A stretch of 64,000 nucleotides of DNA from Rhipicephalus microplus (lineage: Eukaryota > Arthropoda > Arachnida > Ixodida > Ixodidae), in assembly GCF_043290135.1 (NCBI RefSeq), contig NC_134701.1, forward strand, positions 62,203,502-62,267,501, in the 5' to 3' direction. Below the pieces are notes generated by a model, which was not told the DNA's origin, made no database searches, and saw only the letters and a program-made list of their open reading frames with translations. Below, piece after piece: positions 21,213 to 34,527 of the stretch. A program made the translations under genes and the position numbers. Numbering within the stretch: the first letter of the stretch is position 1; the number at the start of each line of letters is the position of its first letter.

Positions 21213-24200
21213 GTGAGTGGGCTGACTTGAGCATTGTTGCTTTAGAACCGCAGGTTTGGCGTAGTGTGTAGTACCAAGACTTGCCATGTCTCGCTCTCTG
21301 TCTCGTTAAATGGCCTGCGAAGTTGCGGATTCGTCATACCAATGGTCATACCTGCGTTGTTTGAACTTGGAGCGTCGTCTCTCATAGCTGCTCAAATCTC
21401 TTCAAAAGCCCATGCCTTGTTTCAATACTTGTCAGGGCACGCTGTAGTCGCTATGCCCTTTTGGTGCTGTTGGCAAGGAGGCTGTTTTTTATTGGGTTTT
21501 AGGAATTGTAGCTGCTTATTCTGATGCGTATAAATCTCTAAACTTGCAGAACTGCAATGCGTATGAAAAATCATTTATTAACCCTTAAAGGCCCATGTTA
21601 GGGTATGAAATAAGGCGGAGCATACACAAGGGAAAATGAACGTTCAAGCAGTCATTATCAAAGAAAAAAAAAATTTACACAGAAACAGGTGAAATTTCAA
21701 ACAGTGAAAATAGATGTGCAGGCTAATGCACTCGGAAAACAAAAATCTCTAATCTTTTACGCATCAGCACTCAATAAATATGACATACGTTTAGAAATCA
21801 ATCATCCCCCGAACACTTCGTACAAATGGGTAAAGGGACGGACAAGTGATCTTTTTTGACCCTGTTTTTCCCGGCACGACAGTGTTCAGTGTTCTGCTTT
21901 TGCAGGAGTTCTCTTACTATGCCTAACAGCGCTTATTCTCACCTTTACACTTATGCTCCTCGTTTTTTAGTCATGGAAGGAGGAAATCGATGTGTGTAGT
22001 GAATGGAAATGTGATGCGTTGCACGCGGGCTTAGCTTAAATGTGGCGTGCATGGCAGTTAGTTTGTGCGATCTCTACTCGACAGAGTATGTTCAACAATA
22101 ACACGCCGTTACAATGAGATGAGTTGAGTTGGCTTTATACAGCTTCCGTGTTTGTACTGTGTTGGGGTGTGCTTGTGCCCAAGGTTGTTGCTTTTGTCAT
22201 GAATGGCTTGTCCCGTCATCATTGCTCTCTTGACACATGAGCCAAGCCACGCTACCCAAATCGTGCCAAGTAGCAGTACGTGTCATTTCTGAGACAGTGT
22301 AGGCAGAAAAATCGCCTCATTTTAAATCTTAGCGGCCCGGAATCTGCGTGCACAGTTGCATGAGCATGCAGAAAAGTTGTTCAAGATGCGCTGACGAGCA
22401 CGGGATCATTACATCAGGTGAAGGCAGCGCCACTTTGATGCATCACTTCAATGGCTTATAGGAGGGTTGCACAGGGGTGTGGCCCACAAGATGGCGCTGA
22501 TGTAGTCGGGGGTCTACCCATAAGACCGGAGCCAGCCAAAGTCCCGGTGAGTTGCCGAGGAGGGAGCCGGTGTGGTTAACAGGAGCGTTTTTTACATTAT
22601 ATACAAGTACAAGGTCGTGTGATACTACAATGTTTTTGGTAGCATCGTGGAAGCTCTCGATGGAAGAATGATGGTAGCTTCTGCGAGCATGTGATCTTGT
22701 TGGGAGCACCTCAGCGCTCACGTTTTACGTCCTGGCCATCCCAGGATTCCCTGCACGAAAAACACTGGAGGCCAGGGCAGTCCAATGAAAATTGCCATAT
22801 TCATCTCCGCTTCCAAAAGGGGAAGGTGAAATGTTGCCTTCTTTCTGACCAAAAAAAGAGGGAAGAAGCACGGCCAGTTCGTACCATGGCGAGGGAGAAA
22901 ACACTGCACACCACGCACGACACAGCACGAAGACGTTGAGTCTTACGTGGAAGTCAATTTCGTGGTCTGTTGCAGTGATGGGTATGTGGCGCCAGGCAGA
23001 CCACAAATTGTGGAAACAGCGGCGCCAAGGTGCCACACAAAACTGGGGAAAGGCATCCGCAGACTGTTCTCAGACGCTGGGCCCTTTTCCCGGGGCACCT
23101 TGACGGCAAAGCAAGCCGCCTCGATGGCCTACAACTCTTCCTAATCCGTCAGGCATGTCGAAAGGGTTTACGAGGGGCGCCGACGACTTGGGATAACTAG
23201 AATTTCTGTTGTCGCCACTCTTGGTGCATCTCTGGGAGCGCGGACTCTGAAGAAATCAGGGTAGGCTCAGCGGCAATGTTTCATGCGTCGAAGCGCCGTC
23301 AAGCCAGGCAGGCCAATCATAACAGCGTCGGCAGTGTATCCATCTTTATGGTCTCTTCCGGCCGCTGCCGGCAAGCAGTCGCAGAACGTACTCACGTGTA
23401 TATCTCGCACGGGCGTCCATGCGAAATTCCTGTGGTCATAATAGTGAACTGTGCCGTATTTGGTTGCCACAACCACTCAAGTAAGAAGCCTGGTCATGAG
23501 AATGCGTCTGCATACACTATACTGCGTGTTCTTTTCATTTAATTTCTGGTAAGTGGTCCGAACCTATGCAAAATCAGGTTTGCTTTTGTGGTGAAAAACT
23601 TGGGTTTTTTGCAACGTGCTATGAAGCTTTGTATAAGCAGCTGGAGACGAGCATGCGCACTACATTCGCAATCGCTGCTTATCAGCGGTATCATTCAGGT
23701 AGGTGCGGCATGTTACAGATTTCGGTGTGTTAGTAAACAGTCGGGGACGCAGTGTAGGCATGCCACAGTGCATTCTTGTTTACATGGTTTGACGAGAGCA
23801 CACTGCATCACTGACTGTTAAAGAGAATGGTCAGCTAAGCACATCAACGGTGATATCACATTAATGTTGATTACTTACAATCGAGGCTGTATGTGATCTC
23901 TGGGTGTGCAACGGCCCGACATGCGTCGTTGGACCCTGCGGCACAAAGCTTTTTTGATCGCAAGCGGCTTGGGCTCAACCACGAAAGAACTATGCCAATT
24001 GTATAGCCTCACATACTCTTGCAAACGGTGAAGCCCTTCCACACAAAGAATTCGTGAAGCGACACCACCGTGGTGACAAATTATTCGTCAAGCACTGAGC
24101 AAAGGGAACAAGTCACGTTTCTGACAACGTGGCGGCCATCTCCGACTGCGCTGTTGGACCCATCCTCTAGTCACATAGTTGTAGGCGTCGATCGATTTAT

Positions 24201-24255
24201 AGGCTTTAATGTCCCTTGTTGCGCGAAGCTTGTGCTGCCAACAAGGTGGTCTTAA
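21213..24255. other. RPS8 intron 2, 5' part: no recognised gene
   Basis: No supported gene or RNA. Open frames around 22.4-23.5 kb lack recognisable domains; 22.45-23.15 kb may be old retroelement debris but has no diagnostic motif. I found no snoRNA with the shared guide in this intron. Confidence 0.4.
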
Positions 24256-24730
24256 AGGGCCACTCACCAGGCCCCATACCGAACTTTAGTTACAGTGGAA
24301 GTTGTTGGGTGTCCAATGAGGAACTTTGCCACAAAATTTTTCGAATCGGATCATCATGAGCGGAGAAAACAGGTTTTTCGAAGCGGTGCAAAACGAGGAT
24401 GTGAGCAGGCGAGCTCGAAACCCTTGCCGCTCCTCTGCGTAGCCTTCGCAAGCCAAATCTTCCTCAGCCTCCGACCATGAGGTGACGTGCGCATGATGTG
24501 CCTGAACAAGCCCAACCCCAGAGCACGCGAGCAGCGTTGCTTTGTTGACCAGCGTTATTTTCTGGTTTTCTGCCTGTTTCTGTGGGATGGTTTGGAAACG
24601 CTGGCTTAGATGCGGTAGAGCAGATGAGCACAATGGGTGCGCGAACGCGTAGGAGCGTTCCATGGCGGTTGTCTGCTCCATGCGCTGACCGCGGGGACAC
24701 GAACGCATGCGAAACGCTGGCACATTAGCC
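24256..24730 (+). repeat. AAAGGGCCACTCACCAGG dispersed repeat
   Basis: Begins AAAGGGCCACTCACCAGGCC. Related starts occur at 17267 (plus) and, inverted, near 29012. Non-coding, class unknown, lying immediately before the Kolobok-like element. Confidence 0.5.
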
Positions 24731-25125
24731 CCACATCTCGTAGCATTTCACAGGAAAAAATGAAAGAAAAATGCGCACAATTTTTTATTGCGTGTTATTA
24801 TTTAGTTTAAGGGGGGACGCGGCACTTCGGGACCGAAAATCAGCCAAAAAATCGAGTTTTCGCGGACCTTCTTTTCGCGTTCCCGACATCATTGCACACC
24901 TATTTACAAAATTTCATAGCCGAATACCATCAACTTTTATCGTTATTCAACTTTAAAAAACCGAAAACGGGCGTCCTGCCCTTTAAATTGAGGGCGAATA
25001 GCGCAGGTTTCGGCTCTACGATACGCGGGAACTACACGCTCGATCGGCGCCATTTTGGTCTTGTTTGAAAGAACGCGTTTTCAGCTGTTTTTTTTATTCA
25101 GTAAGCAACATTGAGCGTTTCCCCG

Positions 25126-25718
25126 TCACGTAATTGTAGAAAACAACAGACAACAATGCAAAAGAAACAAAAGGTTAGGAAAGAAGGTGACGCTCAAGGT
25201 CACCAAGAAACTTATTAGAATGAAAGATGTCACACGGCAAACAATTCCAGTCATCGACAGTTCTGGGAAAAAAACTATATTTAAAAGCATTTGATCGGGC
25301 AAAAATTGGGGTCAGAGCATGTTCATGACCATGACGAGTACGTCGTACTGAGAGCGGTTTAACACAGTCAGGGAGATCAATTTTTACAATACCACACAAA
25401 CAATTGTAAAGAAAGGAAAGACGACTGAACTTTCTCCGAGCTTCTAAAGTAGAAATGTCGTTTAATTGCATTAAGGTGGTCGGGGAATCAAACCTACGAT
25501 ATTTGCCAAAAATAAACCTTACAGCCTTTCTGTTAATACGTTCCAGATTCATAATATCTTTCTTGGTATGCGGATCCCAGATAATAGAAGCATACTCAAG
25601 CTTAGAACGAACACAGGCATTATAGGCTAGAATTTTAGTACGCGAGGGTGCAGATGCTAGTTTTCTTTTTAGAAACCATAGCTTACGTAATGCAGAAGTG
25701 GTAATGTCAGTTATGTGG
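25126..25718 (-). mobile_element. CR1/Jockey-type LINE 3' fragment
   Basis: The minus-strand frame encodes the C-terminal part of a non-LTR reverse transcriptase: ALRKLWFLKRKLASAPSRTK, CVRSKLEYASIIWDPHTKKD, LERINRKAVRFIFGKY, then VDDWNCLP near the end. Junctions with the Kolobok-like element are at 25125/25126 and about 25718/25719. No target duplication is seen, and 619 bp of the host element are gone, so the insertion came with a target deletion or by recombination. Confidence 0.8.
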
Positions 25719-27227
25719 GCCTTGTGTTGCAAAGCCTGCCACGGACCGGCTACGATCATCAGAGGGGATCGGGACTACGGACTTGCCGTGAAAGTGCTAG
25801 TGCAGTGTGAAAGGTGCGGCGAGATCGCGAATGAATGGACTTCGCCCCGCGCGAACGGCACGAAAACGTGCAATCCGTTTGAAGTAAATCTTCTCGCTTC
25901 GAGGGCGATGGTGGCTACCGGCAACGGCCAAACGAAAATGAACGATATTTTCGCAACAATGGGTATCTCACACCGCGGTATGCACCACAAGACGTTTCAG
26001 CGGCATTTGAAGAACACGCTGGCACCCGCTGCAACGCGAGCGGCTGAGTCCGCTATGAGCGAATGTGCGAAAAGGTTAGAACAATTTATGATGACTTGTG
26101 CTTCGGCCACCGGGGCAATATTGCCGTTAGCTACGACGGCACGTGGAAGACGCGAGGCCATTCTTCCCACATCGGCGTGGGCACAGTTATCGAATTATTT
26201 AGTGGCTACGTGTTGGACTACGTCGTTCTTTCCAACTTTTGCCTAGGCTGCGAGGTGGGCCCAAAGCCTAGTAGTGAGGGCTATCAAGAATGGAAGGCTA
26301 ACCACAAATGCCAAAAAAATACGAACAGCAAAGCGGGGCAAATGGAAGTGGAGGTGGCTCTAATTCTATTTCAGAGGTCGCTTGAACGCCATGGCCTGCG
26401 CTACACAACTATGCTGTCTGATGGAGACTCTAGGACATTTTGCGCCATACAAGACGCCAAGGTGTATGGTTACATTGACGTGCAGAAGGAAGACTATTAA
26501 TCATGTACAGAAACGGATGGGCACCGCATTGAGAAACCTGGTGCAGAAACAAAAGTGCGATGGGAAAAGAGGCCTTGGTGGGAAAGGCAGGCTCACAGGT
26601 GAGCTGATCACCAGGCTGAGCACATATGGCCGGGCTCTGAAATCGCATGAAGGTGACGTGGGCGAGATGCAAAAGGCTGTGATGGCCACATACCGCCACG
26701 TCACCTCCACTGATGAATGCTCGGACCACAGTCTGTGCCCAGCTGGTGAAACTTCATGGTGTTGGCACAATGCCGCAAAAGCAAAGGGTGAGCCCGACCC
26801 CAGGCATGCCTACAATCTACCGAAAGACGTGGCAGAGGCATTACTACCGGTTTATACCCGGCTTTCGGAAAGAGCCCTGCTTCAGAGGTGCGAACGCGGC
26901 AAAACGCAGAACTCCAACGAGAGCCTACATTCGGTAATCTGCAGTTTGGCCCCCAAGGAGCACCATGCGTCCCTGTTCGCTGTTGAAGCAGCTGTTGCAT
27001 AAGCAGTGCTGCGCTTCAACACGGGCAATTTTAATTCTGCAACGGCAATCTTAGGTGAAATGGACATGAATGCGACAAGTACTGGTGCCAGGAGAGCGAG
27101 AGAAAAAGACCACCGTCGCAGCATTGTCTCCAACAAGAAAAGAACAGCCTCATTGGAACTCCGGAAGCTAGTGAAGAGGAGGCATGAGCACAGAATGCAT
27201 TCAGACTATGCTTCTGGTGCGTTTTGA
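25719..27227 (+). pseudogene. Kolobok-like transposase, broken copy
   Basis: Corresponds to codons about 139-568 of the intact copy, plus the short frame after its stop. Frameshifted after ESAMSECA (26068) and after KED (26495). Motifs SYDGTWKTRG, SDGD and TQNSNESLH remain readable in different frames. The in-frame TAA after ...AVA is shared with copy 2. Confidence 0.88.
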
Positions 27228-27794
27228 GGTTGTCTTGTTGCATCTTCTGCAATAAAAATGTGTGCCCACGTTTTTTCTCGATTTCTCAAAACGACAATTT
27301 TCATGTGCTTCCCATTATGCCGGAGCAATATCTCTTGTTCTATCTGGGTTATCATTACGATTTCTTTTTTGTTTCGAAGATAAATGCAGGGGATGTGTCG
27401 TAAAGTAAGTTTTATTGTAATAATTTTTGGAGAAAATTCTCTAAATGGATCTTTTGTTTCAAGTGTAGATGGGGAAATTTTTCATGTCATATTCAACATC
27501 CCACAACTTTGCTTCGAAATAGCCCAGAACAATGATTTATACTTTATTGCACACTGTGAACATACCGAATTGGTTCTATAGGTTGCACATCAATATCCAA
27601 GTTACAGTTAATTAGCTAATTAGGCCTTAATTGAAAAAGTCGCAGTTCATTATATCTTTAAAACTAATTGTCACAGCAAAACAAGAATTAGATTTTCGAA
27701 ATCAGCAGTAAAATCTACATAGGCTCTCCAAATTTGACTGAGGTACTCGCAAAAATAAGAGTTTTTGGAAGGTGTAGCATCCCCCCTTAAGTGT

Positions 27795-28682
27795 TATACC
27801 TGTGTCACACGGGCGCGCAAAAAGTCTTTTAAGTAAGCGGTCTTTTACGAAGTTGAAAGACTTTTAACAAAGAGGTGTTTGCGGCGCAGACACACGGCAG
27901 CAACGATCTCCTTTTAGTGTTTTCGTTCGAAGACGCTAGCGAAAGCGTGGCGCTAGCAGTTAAAAGAGAAGCAATAAAAATTAAACGATGTATCATGATG
28001 TACAAATTAAAGACTTGTTGCACTGCTCGTTTCTTCAAATAAATTTAAGAATAAGAGATGAAGAAACACCAATGTGAATGTTTTTTGCACTAGATAAGGA
28101 AGCATTCTCATAACTAGTGACGTGCACAAGTCCGTCTGGCACCACTGTGCTTTTATTTACCGTATTTCTTTTTCGCTGCTCTCGACTGCTCTCGACACGT
28201 TATGGGCGACCGTACGGGAGAAAAAGCGAGGATCGCAAGCCTCACGGCCTGCCTTCTCGCTCTGGAAAGCGAGGCAGACGCTGCAAAAGCCGCCAAGGAG
28301 AGGATAAAGCAGCGCAAGACCGAGCGTCACCACGTGATATTGCCGACGCGTTGTAGCTGCTTACGAGAGTAGAAAAGGAAATAACCATTAAAAGAGTTCA
28401 TTACACCTTCTGCAGGATATGAAATTTGTTTTTACAAAGAGTTTTGATGACAGAAAAATAAGCATTCGCTCTTTTTTTCCCACCACTCGAAAATTGCTGG
28501 CGCCCACTGGTTTCGAGGCTACTCATTCGGAGCCGTAAAAGAGATCGACGAACGCCGTTTACGAAAAAGACCGCTTCTGAAAATGAGTTCGCTCTGTGCC
28601 GTGTGTCTGCTGTCAGGAACTCCTTTTCGGAAAAAGACCGCTTACTTAAAAGACTTTTAAGTGCCCGTGTGACAGGGGTATA
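27795..28682 (+). mobile_element. MITE with long terminal inverted repeats
   Basis: Starts TATACCTGTGTCACACGGGC with GTCTTTTAAGTAAGCGGTC following. It ends with the inverse: GACCGCTTACTTAAAAGAC, then GCCCGTGTGACAGGGGTATA. The TIRs are about 50 bp and well matched. There is no transposase. It sits 4 bp from the 3' TTAA of Kolobok-like copy 1. Confidence 0.8.
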
Positions 28683-28839
28683 AATCTCTTGAAGCAACAA
28701 ATACATAAACTACGCATGTTAAATAATTTTTATCATGTCACGTGGTATACTGTTGACTACGTCAGGACCAACGTCTACGTAGAGGAACATCGTCATTGCG
28801 TTGTCGTGTACGTAGGGCCACTCATACGCTCGCGTCATG

Positions 28840-29012
28840 CCCTCATTCTCTAGGCGTGTGCCGGCAGAGGAGAGGGGGGAGCAGCGTTTATCTTGAAATT
28901 TGACCCATTTCTGCAGTGCGTAGCATTGCAAATTTTGGCAGATGTGATTATGAATGCCTCGTCTACGCATTGCGCTTGTCAGCTCAAAATTGTCAAACCT
29001 GGTGAGTGGTCC
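28840..29012 (-). repeat. AAAGGACCACTCACCAGG dispersed repeat, inverted
   Basis: On minus it begins AAAGGACCACTCACCAGGTT, the same head as the copy at 24256. Non-coding. Confidence 0.5.
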
Positions 29013-29158
29013 TTTAATATTTGTGAGCTTGATGCGGGAATAACACTTCACATCACACACAACTTCAGCGCTGCTGAAGTCGAACGGGTCGATATCCGCC
29101 GCATAGGTGAATCTTATGTTCGTAGTGAAGTTTCACCGGACCTCGAAAGTCACCTGCA

Positions 29159-30247
29159 TACTGTAATTACTTAAATCTAACGCACACCTTTTTTCCGATG
29201 AAGCGAGTTCATAAATCGCATGCGCGTTAGAATCGAGTACGAAAAAAAATTAATACGGTCATTTTATTGCCATCGGCATTTCCAAAATGGTCACCCCCTA
29301 CGCGCGTCGGCCGTTTCTGCCTATGTATTTCCCATGTGCGGCACTTCATACGTGTGCTGAGGAGTTCGTCATCTTGTAGTGCATTAGCATCCACGGCATG
29401 GAAGAGCCGACTCCAAAAACTCGAGTGCGCCACGATGCCGCTTTTAAAAGAAAAGTCATCGCGTGTGCCGAAACGGACGGAAATCGGGCCGCATCGCGGT
29501 CGTTTGGAGTTCTCGAAACGTGCGTGTGGGACTGGCAGAAACAAAAGCAGAAGATTGTCGACAGCAAAGATTCACGCAGAGGCTTCAGTGGACCACAACA
29601 GCGCCGGTTTCCGCAAATGAAGAGCTGCTCGGCGAGTATGTGATTGAGCAGTGAGCGGCACAGCGGCCCGTGGCGACAGAACTGCTCCAAGTGCAGGCTA
29701 TGCAGTTAGCCTTAGAAAAAGAGCTAATGCGGAGTCAGTTTAAAGCGAGCAGGTGCTGGCTAATTAACTTTATGAAGAGGAAAGGCTTTCCCCTCCGAAG
29801 GCGAACGGGTTTATGCGAAAAGTTGCCGGAGGAGTACAAAGAAAAGCTTCACGGTTTTCAGAGGTTCGCCCTAAACTTGCGGCACAACAACGGCTACCTG
29901 CTTTGGCAAATCGGGAATGCCGATCAGATGCCTTTTTACTTCGACATGCCTGGCACCACAACCGTCTTGAAGGGGGCGAAGCAAGTTTGCGTGCTGACAT
30001 CGGGCCACGGTAAAACTAGAGTGGCGGCAAGGCTCCGTTGCACGTCAGATAGGCACATGCTTCCCCCGTACTACATATAATAAACGGAAGACGCTCCCGA
30101 AAGGAGTCGTTTTCCCGAGTGGTGTGATCGTGCGGGCCAACGAGAAAAATAGGTGCGTTGCAATTCATTTCTTACTTTTTTTTTTTCGTCGTGAAAACCG
30201 GGTGCGCGCTACAATCGAGGGCGCGGTATAATAGAGTAAATACGGTA
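29159..30247 (+). mobile_element. Mini-pogo (Tigger-like) copy A
   Basis: TA-flanked TIRs: TACTGTAATTACTTAAATCT at the start and AGTAAATACGGTA at the end. It contains a broken N-terminal half of a pogo transposase (29398-30080). The first part has an HTH-like DNA-binding region (HDAAFKRKVIACAETDGN, RAASRSFGV). The later part reads ANGDA-type NADQMPFYFDMPGTT and KQVCVLTSGHGKTRV. Second and third catalytic acidic residues are absent. It retains CEKLPEEY, whereas copies B-D share a frameshift there. Confidence 0.8.
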
Positions 30248-33200
30248 AGCACTCAGTCGCATTTTACAACCAGTACGTTACGTAGCGGCATGCACACAAC
30301 CTCTCACTGCCACTCGTTGCTTTGTAAAGGGGGCCTGGCACACCCAGACCACTGATACAGCGGTAGAGGCAAACGCCGCTAGCACCTCAAATGGATGACG
30401 TTAAGTGCAACCCTCCTATATGTACATATATTTTATGTAGTATTATCTTTTACTATAATAAAGCATACAAAAAAAGTTGATTGTGTACACTAATCTGTAG
30501 TCATTTGAGCGAGTACATTGAATAAGTTAATCTTTAGCCACCAGAAGCGCCACGGAGTTTTTTACGATTTCCAGTGAAGGAATAAAAATTTAAATCTGCT
30601 TCACGAGAAAAACTGGTGGTTTGAGTTGCTATAAGGGACTCTTTCCATTCATGCAGTCATCTTATTTCATGGTCTGGGTAGTTGTCGGTGCCTTTAACCA
30701 ACGATAGCCAAGGGGCCGCTGGAGAAACTCCCACTGAAAGCGGGCGTTTGGTCTGACGAGCGCACTGCTGCAATCACATTGACACGAGTGCCTGCGTGTC
30801 GTTGCGTTTGACATTGCGGGCTAACTCTGCAACGTGGTTTGTGGGATCCGCCCGCCATCGGAGCTTGCATTCCCTTCTGCAATTTGGTGCGTCTGGCTGG
30901 CCCACTCCTTCATGAAACCAAAGGTTACACATCTCCCCCCACGTGGAACACAAGTGACAACTCGTGTGTACAGTTTTATGCAATATTGCTTTATTGGTTG
31001 TCCTTTTGTGGGTGAAAGCACTGTTGAGAGCATTTTTCTTCGTGGCAGAAAGAGAATGCGTGGTCTGGAACACTCTTGTTTTGTATTGTCATTGTTATGG
31101 CATATAGTGGGTACCTCGCATGTGCTGTGTCGTGATGGCAGGAAGAGAATGGGTGGGATTTAATTGGATTAATGTTTATTGGGTCCTTCTATACACAGAT
31201 CACTGTCGTGGGCCGCTCGCACGTGGGGACCGAGATTCCGAGCTTCTCATATGCCTCGCGGATTTGCGATTTCCCAGCTTTCTTGCAACATGTCTACACT
31301 GATGGTCTCAAATGTAATCACTGTAAAAACGTGTTGGTATCTGCAGCGATGCCAAGAACAAAAGTATGTGGATTTAAGTTTGAGTAACATTGGATTGTCT
31401 GTACTTGGAAGGAGCAAGTTCATTGCTCAGGGTGCTTTGCACGCAAACATGGCATCTACAAGTTGTGCGGGCTTCCCCTGTGTTGCTCTACGCGTGTCCC
31501 CTTCAAGTGGCCACGCCCTAAAACCAGGGAACAGAAAAAATGTCGGTTGGACCATGCACTGACCATTGTGCCTCATGGCCTTTGGACTGCCGTGGAGAAC
31601 CTCACATCTAGATGTAGCCTAGAAAGGTTATCGCTCATGCTAGTCATTGCAAGTGTCCGAGTGTTTTTCTTGTATTCACGTTGTCCTTAAGTGGGATGAA
31701 GTATCGTATGGGGTTACATTTAAATGGCCCCAGACCACCTCTGATATTTTTCGATCATTTCAAGTAAACACTCATTGTGTGCAAAATGCTTTCACAATCA
31801 ACTAAGTCACATGTGTCAGCACGGGCCGCCAGCATGCCACAACTTCCAAGAGACAATTCCTTCTCTCCGGGTCCCTTTGGCCTCCGTAGTGACGTGCCTG
31901 TGGCACCACAATGTTGAATCTGTGATTTGGAGAACAAGTCGTGCTACAATTGATCGGACTAGAACCTACGACTGTAAGTTCATCTAAAAGCAGCTGCCCA
32001 CACTTGTTCGTTCTGTTGTAGAAGCACGAGTTGGAACAAATTTGTGGAAGCGCAGGGAATCCGCTTTTGCATTTTGCGTCCGACGATTGCAGACTTGTGA
32101 AGTAAATGTCTTGTTTCATATAAGCTTTAAGGAAGTCTCGTTTTCATGCTGTGAACACAGTAATTCTACAGCAAGTTGCTCGTTGGCGAGACACCACGCA
32201 TCCACATACTAAGGTGCATGCTTCGTGCACTAGGTTAATTTCAGCCCATAACAAAATAGGAAAGGAGTGTCCCAAATGGAAAGGATTTTCAAAGTCAAGG
32301 AACGAACAAAGAATGTAACATCAGACATTTGAGCAAGAACCAGTTGGTGGACTGTGCGACTAATGCAGTGTATAACATTCCCTTGATGTTTGGCAGACTG
32401 GACGCTGCTGCAACGCTACACTCAGAACTTCTCCAGCCTGAAAGGTCGCCCTAGTGCGCGTTTGGCCATGCATTGTGAAAAATGTGGGTGCAAACCTCAG
32501 CACTGGCTTATTGTTTTGGCTTTTGCAGCAGAAATGAACACAAATGCTTTTGCTCCGATTCGTTCGTTAGAAACGTGCAGAAGCACGGCATCGTGGCTGT
32601 TTAGAGATGTCATAGGGAAGCTGGCAAATCTGGATTTTCGGCTGTAATAGTGATCGACTACCGTCGTCTGGTTTTTCAAGGCACCAAATATGCGTGCATG
32701 GATGAAAACAAGCTTTGATTTTTGAAAACATTTCTCGGAGTTGGGTGGTCACTGTCAAGTGTATGACTCTGCACGTGCCTTTCAGAAAATAGCTGCTTAA
32801 GGTGATGGTGTTTGGTCATTCTCCGCCAAGTGACCTGGTCTCGCCGCTTGACCACTTTGAATGCAGTTTTTTTTAAGTTTAGTGCTTCATTTTGTATTCT
32901 TGATAAACATTATCTTCTATTTTTGTCGCCGAACATTCTTTGTATGTATAGTCTACTCACAATGCAAAGTTTACTCAAGTGGTCGCATCAGTGTGCCTAT
33001 GGGTTTAGTCTTTCCCAAACTGGCTACTTGAAACTTTCAATAGCCTCTCACAATGAGTAGAAGACAACTCTGAAAACGGTTCATTGACCTACTGTTTGGG
33101 TTCTTTGGGAGTGTTGAAGCAAAACAAAAGTTGGAGCGAATATCTTTCACGCCGTGGAATGGGGAGGGCAAAGCTGAAGCCCCTCCATCGCACTGGCTAT

Positions 33201-34011
33201 GGCTTAGCTGGAGAAAAAAAAAAAACCTTAGACCAAATTTGACAAAGCATTCAATGTTTGAGGTGTTTGCGAGCAAGTTAAAAGCAGCACCCATTTTCTC
33301 ATGCGGAGTGACGAAGACCTCCATGACCTTGTGACATTCACATGCCTAGAATGACTTGCATTTTCTTCCCTTGGTGGTGTGTAAGTGCTGCTTCTATAAA
33401 CACAAAAAGTTCAAATCTGTGTGGCGTTGGAGTTTGTGAGTCTTTTTTTAACTGGAGTCTACTGTATTGGCCTGTCCTTTCAAGTTATTTTTTTCTTTCG
33501 TGGCAAGGTGGTGCAATTTAGTTTCAGCCAACTAGTTACTATTTCAGGCAGCATGTAAGTTTGGCTAGGTTTTTTTATACCAGCCACTTGCTCTTGCAAC
33601 TCTGTTGGATTTTATTTGGTACTTGCAGTGTTAGCGAATCCCCAGTTTGGTAAAAAAAACTGTAAACAGGCTGAAAGATTGCAAGTTAGGCCAGTCGGTT
33701 TATTTTGGAAAATTTTGTTGAAGTGCACCAAAAACACAGGCTTGAAGAAGCAGACAGGACAGTGCTGATTGTCTTGCTTACTGGAAGTACTGCCCTGTTG
33801 GCTTCTTCTAGTCCGCGTTTTTCGGGGCCCTTCAACTAAATTTCCAAAATCAATAGGTCGATGTATTTGGTAATCTGATAATGTGTGCTTGCAAACATTC
33901 TGAATAACATTTGTTCAAAATCTTGGCCACTGTAACTACAAGTGTAGTCAAAATAGCAAACCACATTGACCTGTCGCAGGATGCTGATTTTGTGTGTTCC
34001 TTATTCAACAG
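30248..34011. other. RPS8 intron 2, 3' part: no recognised gene
   Basis: AT-rich intronic sequence with no supportable exon, RNA gene or bounded transposon. Open frames here (for example 31179-31562) have no recognisable domain. Confidence 0.45.
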
Positions 34012-34111
34012 CTTGGCCCGAAGCGCATCCACACAGTCCGGACACGAGGTGGCAACAAGAAGTACCGTGCCCTGCGCCTCGACTGTGGAAACTTCTCCTG
34101 GGCGTCTGAGC
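34012..34111 (+). CDS. RPS8: RPS8 coding exon 3
   Basis: 100 bases between TTATTCAACAG and GTAAGTGG. It encodes [19 protein letters not shown] then [14 protein letters not shown] plus one base. This is the eS8 core (human [20 protein letters not shown]). Phase 0 at entry, phase 1 at exit. Confidence 0.97.
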
Positions 34112-34527
34112 GTAAGTGGCTCATCGCATGGTAGGCTAGGGAAGGGCATTCTGGGATGCGTGCCTGTGTTACGGAACGGTCACATCTTAAGCTGATGTCG
34201 TGGGATGGTGCTGTGAGACACATGAGGATGTGCAATGCTTGCTGAAATTGTGTTCCTTAATAAACAGGGAAGAGAGGCAGCTGCTGTGATTGCTTTGTAT
34301 GTAGTCTTTGCATTCGGCGATTTGAATATGACTGTAGACCTTGCAATTTAATAAGGGCGAGGAAAAAAATTATGGTGCTTAAATGCTAAGCAAGGTGACA
34401 ACTTTTATGTAGCATCTGCCTAGCAGTATAGGCAAGAAATTGTCCCATCGCAGGAAAGGCCACCTGGAAACATTCTCTTCACAAAGGGTTGTGAAGACAA
34501 CATAAAATAAGAGTCAGTGATGTTGCC

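Larger units (their letters stand above)
24811..27786 (+). mobile_element. Kolobok-like TTAA transposon, copy 1 (defective)
   Basis: Flanked by TTAA at 24807-24810 and 27787-27790. Termini are GGGGGGACGCGGCAC and, inverted, GGGGGGATGCTACAC. Sequence is nearly identical to copy 2 (51416-54423) outside one block: 25126-25718 is LINE sequence in place of copy-2 bases 51731-52349. The transposase part (from 25719) has lost its N-terminus. It carries small deletions near 26068 (one G), 26494 (two bases) and 26627 (three bases, in frame), so it cannot make transposase. Confidence 0.85.

Noticed and set aside
32785..32830. GGTGATGGTG as a snoRNA C box in RPS8 intron 2
   Set aside because: No matching D box, terminal stem or rRNA-complementary guide nearby.
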